DNA from: Oscillospiraceae bacterium
GTDB taxonomy: Bacteria > Bacillota > Clostridia > Oscillospirales > Ruminococcaceae
Length of the DNA: 64,000 bases
Direction: 5' to 3'
Assembly (NCBI GenBank): GCA_017847885.1
Contig: JAGAUA010000054.1
Coordinates: 1-64,000, forward strand
Shown: piece after piece, positions 9,501-15,434 of the stretch
Layout: the number at the start of each line of letters is the position of its first letter
Numbering within the stretch: the stretch's first letter is position 1
The notes under the pieces: generated by a model
What the model saw: the letters and a program-made list of their open reading frames with translations, nothing else
What the model was told of the DNA's origin: nothing
Databases searched by the model: none
Program-made: the position numbers and the translations under genes

Positions 9501-11032
9501 GTTATGCCGGTCTTAGCTGATACGGTTGCTGTTTTGGCATTTCCGTCATAATCCGTGTTTGCAGGAGGTGTAAATGTGAAGTCCGAAGCCGCAGGGGTTT
9601 TCTTGTTTACCGTAATATCCTCAATATCGGCAGTTTTTCCTTTATAAGTCACAGTAACGGTTTTGCCAGTTCCTGCTTCGGTAAATGTCGCAGGCGAAAA
9701 GCTGAAATCGCCTTTGTTAGCCTCGCTGTATGCAATATCCTCAGGGTCGCCCTCAGAATATGTTGCTGTTATTACAAGATCGGTGGGGTCAAAAGCTTCG
9801 CCGATGGTGTATTCCTTATCGGACGGCTGTGTTTTAATAGCAATGCTGTCAAGAGTTTTTGTAACCGCAGGTGTGTAGTCGGCGGTGGAAAGCTTTCCAA
9901 TCTCGGTAGAGTAAACAGCTTTTGTATCCTCGTCATAAAGATAATTAATGCTTTCAATTGTAAATCCGCTTGCTGTGGAGTCTGTTACACCCTTTAAAAA
10001 CAGCAAATCGGGGTAACCGACAGTGCCTTCATCACAGTTTGTCACATCAACGTGATAGGTTTTATCGCCTATCTCCACAATGTTCCACATATGATCGCCG
10101 CCGTCCATTGTTCCGGTAACGGTATAGCAATAAATATCCTCGCTGAAATCGGTCAGGTCGCAAAGGTATTTGAACGCCTTGGAATATCCCTCGCAAACGA
10201 CGTTAGTGTTTGCATCGCCGTCAAATACCCAGATAAGCTGCCACGGATTGCCGTAATCAACTCCGCCGTCTGCAGCAGTATCATTGTATGAAACGAGAGT
10301 ACATATCTCATCTTTATAACCCTGAAGCTTTTCAAGGTCGGTTTTGCTCGCATATGTGCTTTTTATAGTATTTATTTTGCTGACAGCGGAAGATACTGCC
10401 GATGTTTTGGTTGTATCCGCAACATATGTATCGGTTTTATATTCCGAAGCAACAGTAAGGCTATAAGTCAATGTAAGCGTACCGGTCGAATATGACATAC
10501 CCAGCGAAGTGCCCACGGTCTTATCATACCAATACAGCTCATAGGGGCAGTCGTTAAGCAGACAGTCAATGATCTTATCCAAATCATACTTAGCATTAAC
10601 AGCAGCTGAAAATTGTTCATTTGTAGGATTTGACGAGAGTCCGAGCTCGGCTAAACTGCACGAAATATTTTTTTCAAATTTCGTTGAAGCAAGTGTACCT
10701 GCAGCAACCTTTTGGATTTCTCCCTTAAGGAAATCATAGACCACTTTTTCATCTTCAGTAAGATAGCTATCGGCAGTCGGTCTGAACTGATACAAGCCAA
10801 ACTGCGAATCAGCCATGATGTAATGGTCGATGTAGGCTTCAAGCAGTTCATCGTTAGTTTCTCCCGAATCACACGAATAAACAGCTTCAGCACTTACTGC
10901 ACCGTTGTCCCCTACCGCAAAAGCGACCGAGCCGAACGGCACATTCATCGCAGCCAAAGCAACTGCTGTGATTGAAGCAAGCACTTTTGAAATTCTGCGG
11001 TGCCGGGAATTGCTTTTTTCAATTTTTCCCAT
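6569..11032 (-). CDS. Giant secreted surface protein with transglutaminase-like, Ig-like and CxxC repeat domains
   Basis: A 1487-residue exported protein. Order: signal peptide (about 1-39); helical region; transglutaminase-like protease fold (about 225-340) with Cys (VVCEGYSKAF, near 279), His (GGDHMWNI, near 313) and Asp (HVDVTNCD, near 329); two Big_3-type Ig domains sharing YTxGExFxPxxL (about 393-465 and 725-812); MBG/YDG-type domains (567-644, 814-974); a Cys-rich block of CxxC modules (1048-1229); a Ser/Pro linker; a C-terminal domain; and a membrane helix with RKKAGK tail. No LPxTG motif is seen. ATG 11032 is preferred over GTG 11041, which lies in the Shine-Dalgarno AAAGGGTG. A role in wall or substrate attachment is inferred. 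Confidence 0.85.
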   Translation of the reverse strand: MGKIEKSNSRHRRISKVLASITAVALAAMNVPFGSVAFAVGDNGAVSAEAVYSCDSGETNDELLEAYIDHYIMADSQFGLYQFRPTADSYLTEDEKVVYDFLKGEIQKVAAGTLASTKFEKNISCSLAELGLSSNPTNEQFSAAVNAKYDLDKIIDCLLNDCPYELYWYDKTVGTSLGMSYSTGTLTLTYSLTVASEYKTDTYVADTTKTSAVSSAVSKINTIKSTYASKTDLEKLQGYKDEICTLVSYNDTAADGGVDYGNPWQLIWVFDGDANTNVVCEGYSKAFKYLCDLTDFSEDIYCYTVTGTMDGGDHMWNIVEIGDKTYHVDVTNCDEGTVGYPDLLFLKGVTDSTASGFTIESINYLYDEDTKAVYSTEIGKLSTADYTPAVTKTLDSIAIKTQPSDKEYTIGEAFDPTDLVITATYSEGDPEDIAYSEANKGDFSFSPATFTEAGTGKTVTVTYKGKTADIEDITVNKKTPAASDFTFTPPANTDYDGNAKTATVSAKTGITGMGIVSVKYYKEDVETEPKAKGTYKVKIEVAEGTNYSATTTELTDDSWTFTIGGASISGATVTVEGGPFTYTGSVIEPTVKVELGSKTLTKGVDYTVSYEDNTDAGTSAKVTVTGTGNYTGTASATFTIGKATPTITGVSVSSPATVYTSTAPSTVTLTCTAKLGETTVLGNIALDGVTAFTEGTSNYNWKFTPSNTDNFNSTTGTVPITVTADTIDSIAITTDPTKTTYTAGDKFAPAGLKITATYLSGATKPVTYDNTTKSAFSFEPSLETALKTTDTTVKVTYTENGVAKSNTVTITVGKATPTVDAPTGLTATYGKTLADVTLPTVTGGTWAWKDSTSTSVGNVGTKTFKATYTPDDLDYSSVDKDVTVTVNPASLTVSATAVDKDYDKTTTAEASVSFTGLVNSETLDKDVDYTVSAAFDDANAGTGKTVTVTVTLLNTDKAKNYTLASGTTTATANINKINPNVTKPSVLSITYTGDTAPTLGDVTLPAGWVWSEGDATSLIEGSSDHEATYTPADTTNYNTLIATVTVKAIKTECDHVGKITTTTSPESPNCGDTVTETKECTECGWTDTITYVKEHAWNSSFTIDTPATCTTPGEKSIHCANCSATKDVTAIPALGHTGGTATCTDAAICSVCGVSYGAPLGHLPSEAYSFDSESHWHECTRCSEKLDLADHISDGGVVTKPATATETGVKTYSCTVCKNTIKTEIIPATGGGSDPAPVIPSSPSYSNPSNSSSSSSSVSKQPEIKGENGKTGWTAIAEVIANSSENGSVTIDMNGTSTLPKKILEEAADNKIDLVIETGNGIKWTIYGESITNAKDINLDVTKGTDNIPDNVISTVSYGEPVVQLSLAHNGKFGFDAVMSITLGKKYDGSYANLYYYNKKTKEMELTDCSEILNGKTDLMFNHASEWAIVISDKPAMDFEDVGAGAGIYEKSENIDISTAMSPVIFVISAAAAAVLMVIVHRKKAGK

Positions 11033-11144
11033 AAAAATCACCCTTTCATATTTATAGCCATTGTACGCCTGTCCGTTTTTGCGGAAAGCAAGCCGATCCT
11101 AAAGAATACAAACGATTTCTGAATGGATCTGACTATTTATAGTA

Positions 11145-11173
11145 ATTATACCACGCTGTACAAAATTTGTCAA
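11145..11173 (-). promoter_or_regulatory. Consensus sigma-A promoter of the giant surface protein gene
   Basis: On the minus strand a perfect TTGACA (11168-11173), a 17-bp spacer and a perfect extended -10 TGGTATAAT (-10 at 11145-11150). This is the strongest promoter in the window by sequence. It leaves a leader of about 105 bases before ATG 11032, containing a small TCCG/CGGA hairpin at 11072-11085. Confidence 0.88.
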
Positions 11174-11204
11174 TTACTTATTAATTTTTATAAATAAACA
11201 TATA

Positions 11205-11240
11205 TAAAAAACAAAGCCGCTTATTAAAAGCAGCTTTGTG
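11205..11240 (-). terminator. Intrinsic terminator at the end of the miaB-tkt gene run
   Basis: On the minus strand the stem ACAAAGC/GCTTTGT, extended with one mismatch, is followed by a T-rich run. It is the first convincing terminator downstream of the 17-gene series that begins at miaB. Confidence 0.7.
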
Positions 11241-11262
11241 AAAATTATTATTGTATGCCGAA

Positions 11263-12213
11263 TTATTTCTTTAATGTAAGTGCATACTTAACCTTTTCAA
11301 CGATATTTTCGGCGGAAAGACCGAATTCCTTGAGAAGGTCAACCGCAGGACCCGAATGTCCGAAAACGTCGTTTACACCTACCTTGACAACAGGTACGGG
11401 ACAGCACTCCGTTACAGCTTCGGCAACAGCAGAGCCAAGTCCGCCGATAACACTGTGTTCCTCGGCAGTTACGATAACGCCCGTTTCTTTTGCCGCCTTG
11501 CAGATAATTTCCTTGTCAAGAGGCTTGATAGTGTGAATGTTTATCACACGAACGGAAATACCCTCTGCTTCAAGAGTTTCGGCTGCCATGCGAGCCTCGT
11601 TTACCATAAGACCTGTTGCAACGATCGTTGCGTCCTTGCCGTCCTTGAGCTGAACGCCCTTGCCTACTTCGAACTTGTAGGTGTCCTTATCGTTGAAAAC
11701 GGGCACTGCAAGACGTCCGAAACGGAGATATACGGGACCGTCAATGTTGATTGCCGCTTCAACAGCCGCTCTTGCTTCAACATCGTCGGCAGGGTTGATA
11801 ATGGTCATTCCGGGAATAGTTCTCATAAGAGCAATATCCTCATTGCACTGGTGTGTAGCGCCGTCCTCACCTACGGAAATACCTGCATGAGTTGCGCCGA
11901 TTTTTACGTTGATATGGGGATAGCCGATAGAGTTACGAACAATTTCGTATGCTCTGCCTGCCGCAAACATTGCAAAAGAGCTTGCAAAAACCTTTTTGCC
12001 CGTTGTTGCAAGTCCTGCCGCAACGCCCATCATATTTGCCTCTGCGATACCGCAGTCGATAAATCTCTCGGGACATTTTTTCTTGAATATACCTGTCTTT
12101 GTAGCCGCCGCAAGGTCAGCGTCAAGAACGACTAAATCTTCATATTTATCCGCAAGCTCTGCAAGAGCCTCGCCGTAGCTTTCTCTGGTTGCCTTTTTAA
12201 TTACATCTGCCAT
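11263..12213 (-). CDS. Transketolase, C-terminal subunit
   Basis: A 316-residue protein holding the pyrimidine-binding and C-terminal domains of transketolase; it pairs with the N-terminal subunit upstream to transfer two-carbon ketol units in the non-oxidative pentose phosphate pathway. Visible signatures are AEANMMGVAAGLATTGKKVF, THAGISVGEDGATHQ and the C-terminal HSVIGGLGSAVAE. I use ATG 12213 because AGGTGA sits five bases before it; a GTG at 12222 is an alternative. It lies 25 bp after the N-terminal half, so the two are co-transcribed. Split transketolases are common in Clostridia. Confidence 0.93.
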   Translation of the reverse strand: MADVIKKATRESYGEALAELADKYEDLVVLDADLAAATKTGIFKKKCPERFIDCGIAEANMMGVAAGLATTGKKVFASSFAMFAAGRAYEIVRNSIGYPHINVKIGATHAGISVGEDGATHQCNEDIALMRTIPGMTIINPADDVEARAAVEAAINIDGPVYLRFGRLAVPVFNDKDTYKFEVGKGVQLKDGKDATIVATGLMVNEARMAAETLEAEGISVRVINIHTIKPLDKEIICKAAKETGVIVTAEEHSVIGGLGSAVAEAVTECCPVPVVKVGVNDVFGHSGPAVDLLKEFGLSAENIVEKVKYALTLKK

Positions 12214-12238
12214 TTTATTCACCTGTTCCTTTCCCGGA

Positions 12239-13081
12239 TTAAGCTTCTAAAGCTTTAAGCTGTGCGTTAAGTTCGCTCATTGCCTGCTCGTACTGCTCTG
12301 CATTCGGAGCCGAGCCGTGCCAGCCGACCTGATTTTCCATGAACGAAACGCCCTTGCCCTTTGTACTTGTCTGAATGATAGCAACAGGCTTGCCGTTGAT
12401 TTTTTCAGCTTCGTCAAATGCACGCTCGATATCGTCGAAATCGTGAGCGTTCATTGTTATAACGTGCCAACCAAAAGCTTCAAACTTATCGGTTATCGGC
12501 ATGGGAGAACATACATCGGTGATTTTGCCGTCGATCTGGAGACCGTTATTGTCAACGATTGCAACAAGATTATCCAGCTTGTTGTGAGCCGCAAACATTG
12601 CTGCTTCCCAAACCTGACCCTCTTCTATCTCGCCGTCGCCGAGAATTGCGTACACCTTATAATTCGCGCAGGAAAGCTTTCCGCCCAGAGCCATACCGCA
12701 GGCAGCGGAAATACCCTGACCGAGAGAGCCTGTGCTCATATCAACGCCGGGAGTACCCTTCATATCTGGGTGACCCTGAAGCATTGCACCGATGTGACGG
12801 AGCTTTTTCAGTTCGTCTGCGGAGAAGAAGCCTCTCTGTGCAAGCACGGAATAAAGCGCAGGTGCGCAGTGTCCTTTAGAAAGGACCAGCCTGTCTCTTT
12901 CGGGCATTTTAGGATTCTTGGGGTCAATGTTCAGCTTTGCAAAATAAAGATATGTGAGGAGGTCGCAGATAGAAAGCGAACCGCCGGGGTGACCCGATTT
13001 TGCATTGTAGACACCCTCGATTACACCCATTCTCACCTTGCAGGCCTTGATTTCAAGCTGCTTTTTGATAGAAACGTCCAT
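12239..13081 (-). CDS. Transketolase, N-terminal (TPP-binding) subunit
   Basis: A 280-residue thiamine diphosphate-binding half of transketolase. The TPP/Mg2+ motif GDGEIEEGQVWEAAMFAAH...VDNN lies near residues 146-175, with GHPGGSLS near 30 and LSKGHCAPALY near 67, all typical of the N-terminal domain. Length matches the usual split subunit. The start has AAAGGA nine bases upstream. It precedes the C-terminal half by 25 bp and follows a HAD phosphatase by 36 bp. A full-length transketolase would need both products. Confidence 0.93.
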   Translation of the reverse strand: MDVSIKKQLEIKACKVRMGVIEGVYNAKSGHPGGSLSICDLLTYLYFAKLNIDPKNPKMPERDRLVLSKGHCAPALYSVLAQRGFFSADELKKLRHIGAMLQGHPDMKGTPGVDMSTGSLGQGISAACGMALGGKLSCANYKVYAILGDGEIEEGQVWEAAMFAAHNKLDNLVAIVDNNGLQIDGKITDVCSPMPITDKFEAFGWHVITMNAHDFDDIERAFDEAEKINGKPVAIIQTSTKGKGVSFMENQVGWHGSAPNAEQYEQAMSELNAQLKALEA

Positions 13082-13117
13082 ATTTTTACCATTCCTTTCT
13101 ATGACGTAAGTGAAAAG

Positions 13118-13939
13118 CTATTTCACTTTACATTCCTTTTCAATATATTCAATTGCTTCTGCAATTGCGCCCTCGTTGCAGGTCGCTGCCGTAACACAGC
13201 TTGCCGCTTCCTTAACGTTGTTCTTTGCGTTCTGCGGTGCAAAAGAAATGTCCGCAAACTCCAGCATTGCGAGGTCGTTGTCATAATCTCCTGCCGCAGA
13301 AATAGTATAGTCGCCCCAACCTTGAAGCTCGGCAAGCTTTTTCAGCGCACTGCCTTTGGTACAGCCTTTTGGCAGGCACTCGAAAAGAAATGCGCCAGAA
13401 GCCACAAAGTCGGTTTTATCCCAGCCCATTTCGGCGGTATATTCTTCAAGCAGGTGCATTTTGTCGGGGTCTATGGAAAAAAGCACCTTGCACCAACCGT
13501 CCTTGGGCACTTCCTCAAAGGACACCTCTGTATACGGCAAATGAGTCATATCCAGATGGCAGCGTTCAAGCTCGCTCATTCGCACCACAAAAATCTCGTC
13601 CATTGTGTTTATCTCAACGCCTATTTCGGGAAAATGCTCCATCATTTTTTTTGTATATTCAACTGCGGCGCTATCAAGAAAAACGCTGTACACCGCTTTC
13701 TTTGCCGCCGTATCGTAAATCAGTCCGCCGTTGTTCATTATAACAGACGCATTTGGTTTTAGGTCACCGAAAAACTGCTCCGTTGCTTGCAAAATACGCC
13801 CCGTGGCAACGGTAAAAATTCCGCCGTTCGCCTTAAAATATTCGATCGCACGCAAATCCTTTTCGTTTAAAATTTTGCTGTGCGGAAGAAGCGTACCGTC
13901 CAAATCGGTTATCAGCACATTTTTTGAGAAATCAGCCAT
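13118..13939 (-). CDS. HAD superfamily (Cof-type, subclass IIB) phosphatase
   Basis: A 273-residue cytosolic phosphatase of the Cof/YbjI type, acting on small phosphorylated metabolites. HAD motif I is DLDGTLL (nucleophile Asp11, Asp13), motif II lies at VATGR, and motif IV is GDYDNDLAML with the Mg2+ ligands. The cap domain lies between motifs II and III. AAAAGG precedes the ATG. It lies between the RluD-type gene (11 bp) and transketolase (36 bp). A sugar phosphate substrate would fit the neighbour, but specificity cannot be read from sequence. Confidence 0.87.
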   Translation of the reverse strand: MADFSKNVLITDLDGTLLPHSKILNEKDLRAIEYFKANGGIFTVATGRILQATEQFFGDLKPNASVIMNNGGLIYDTAAKKAVYSVFLDSAAVEYTKKMMEHFPEIGVEINTMDEIFVVRMSELERCHLDMTHLPYTEVSFEEVPKDGWCKVLFSIDPDKMHLLEEYTAEMGWDKTDFVASGAFLFECLPKGCTKGSALKKLAELQGWGDYTISAAGDYDNDLAMLEFADISFAPQNAKNNVKEAASCVTAATCNEGAIAEAIEYIEKECKVK

Positions 13940-13950
13940 AAAAAATCCTT

Positions 13951-14859
13951 TTATTTTGAAAGTTTGTTCATTACATTTTGAAAATAATCCGGCAATTCAC
14001 TGTCAAACTCGTAATATTTGCCGTCAATGGGATGTACAAATCCGATTTTCTTAGCGTGAAGGCATTGACCTTCACACAGCTTTGAAGACTTTCCGTAAAC
14101 ATCATCGCCGAACACGGGATGTCCGATATACGCCATGTGTACGCGTATCTGATGCGTTCTGCCTGTAAAGAGTTTTAACTTTACGTGTGAATAGCTGCCA
14201 AATTCATCAATTACCGTATATTCCGTTTTTGCTTCCTTTGAATTTTTTTCAGTTACGCACATTTTTTTGCGGTCTACGGGGTGTCTGCCGATTGGCGCTT
14301 CTATTGTGCCGCAAGGTTCCTTGAACCGTCCACAGACGACTGCCTGATATTCCCGTGTAAAGGTGTGCGCCTTTATCTGCTCAGCAAGTCCTGCGTGTGC
14401 CTTGTCTGTTTTTGCAACGATAAGCAGACCGCTGGTATTCTTATCAATGCGGTGTACTATCCCCGGGCGTATCACCCCGTTTATTGAGGAAAGCTGACCC
14501 TTGCAATGATAAAGAAGAGCGTTTACCAGCGTACCGTTATAATTTCCTGCGGCAGGGTGAACGACCATGCCTTTGGGCTTATTTACCACAAGCAGGTGAT
14601 CGTCCTGATAAACGATCTCAATGGGGATATTTTCGGGGACAACATCAAGCTCCGTCGGCTCGGGAATTTCAAAGGAGATCGCGTCCCCAGTCTTAACAAG
14701 ATAGCTCTTTGCAACCGCCTTGCCGTTGACGGTGACCTGCTGCTCCTTGAGAAGCTTTTGCAGCATTGAACGAGATATATCGCTGTTTTGCTCGCATATC
14801 CATTTGTCAATACGCATTTCGCAGCAAGGCTCTTCCACAGTATACTCAATTCGGCTCAT
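13951..14859 (-). CDS. RluD-type 23S rRNA pseudouridine synthase
   Basis: A 302-residue RluA/RluD-family enzyme converting uridine to pseudouridine in large-subunit rRNA. An S4 RNA-binding domain (about 12-75; RIDKWICEQNSDISRSMLQK) precedes the catalytic domain with the family motif HRIDKNTSGLLIVAK, which carries the catalytic Asp, and later GRTHQIRVHMAY. I chose ATG 14859, preceded by AAAGGA; the frame stays open upstream into lspA. It overlaps the end of lspA by 14 bp, as in many Firmicutes (lspA-ylyB order), suggesting translational coupling. The precise target uridines are not knowable from sequence. Confidence 0.9.
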   Translation of the reverse strand: MSRIEYTVEEPCCEMRIDKWICEQNSDISRSMLQKLLKEQQVTVNGKAVAKSYLVKTGDAISFEIPEPTELDVVPENIPIEIVYQDDHLLVVNKPKGMVVHPAAGNYNGTLVNALLYHCKGQLSSINGVIRPGIVHRIDKNTSGLLIVAKTDKAHAGLAEQIKAHTFTREYQAVVCGRFKEPCGTIEAPIGRHPVDRKKMCVTEKNSKEAKTEYTVIDEFGSYSHVKLKLFTGRTHQIRVHMAYIGHPVFGDDVYGKSSKLCEGQCLHAKKIGFVHPIDGKYYEFDSELPDYFQNVMNKLSK

Positions 14860-15376
14860 CGGATCTTTCCTTTTCCATATGCAGTTCACGCTTCATTTCT
14901 GCATCTTTTTCCGCAAGCTTAGGCTCAATGAAAAACATAAATATCAGCATGAATACTGCACCTAAAACTACGCATACATCTGCAAAGTTAAATACTGCAA
15001 AGTTAAACAGCTTTACATCAAGATAATCCACAACATAGCCGAGCCGTACTCTGTCAATGAGGTTTCCTGCGCCGCCTGCCATTATCATAACGGAACTTAT
15101 CAGAAAAAACGGGTGCTTGTATTTGTATTTTATCACGAAAATCAGCATTGCAACAAGCATAACCGATACAAGAGCCGTAAGCAGCCACCTTGCCCCGGAA
15201 AAGCTGCTGAATGCCGCACCTGTATTCTCAACGTATCTGAGTCCGAGAATGTGAAAGCCCCCAAAGTGTATAAAGGGCATTTCCTTTACAGGCATAAGCA
15301 CGTCTACTGCCCAAAATTTGATAAGCTGGTCGGCAGCAACAAGAATTATTCCCAACAAAATAAGAAAAATTATCAT
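14846..15376 (-). CDS. lspA: Lipoprotein signal peptidase (signal peptidase II)
   Basis: A 176-residue membrane aspartyl protease that cuts the signal peptide from diacylglyceryl-modified prolipoproteins. Four hydrophobic helices are visible. The catalytic Asp residues are in GGAGNLIDR (about 104-112) and FNFADVC (about 130-136), and VENTGAAFS near residue 54 is also conserved. The charged C-terminal tail overlaps the start of the RluD-type gene. Its substrates would include the GH5 lipoprotein at the left edge. It lies 58 bp downstream of ileS, a classic arrangement. Confidence 0.95.
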   Translation of the reverse strand: MIIFLILLGIILVAADQLIKFWAVDVLMPVKEMPFIHFGGFHILGLRYVENTGAAFSSFSGARWLLTALVSVMLVAMLIFVIKYKYKHPFFLISSVMIMAGGAGNLIDRVRLGYVVDYLDVKLFNFAVFNFADVCVVLGAVFMLIFMFFIEPKLAEKDAEMKRELHMEKERSDEPN

Positions 15377-15393
15377 TTTAAATCCTAACCTAA

Positions 15394-15428
15394 TCTAAGC
15401 CAAAGGGAAAATCCCCCTTGGCTTAGGT
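15394..15428. repeat. Inverted repeat between ileS and lspA
   Basis: CTAAGCCAA pairs with TTGGCTTAG with further GGG/CCC pairing inside, giving a 12-bp interrupted stem. No T run follows on either strand, so it looks like an intercistronic processing or stability hairpin rather than a terminator. Confidence 0.5.
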
Positions 15429-15434
15429 AATAGC

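Noticed and set aside
11356..12135. A 259-codon plus-strand frame opposite the transketolase C-terminal subunit
   Set aside because: It is fully contained in a certain gene and shows the same Cys/Asn/Ser-rich shadow composition.
12317..13762. A 481-codon open frame on the plus strand opposite the transketolase and HAD genes
   Set aside because: It is antisense to two certain genes, is rich in Cys/His/Phe from complemented codons, and has no ribosome-binding site. It is a shadow frame.
15377..15434. Terminator between ileS and lspA
   Set aside because: The stem is convincing but there is no T run on the minus strand, so I list it only as an inverted repeat.
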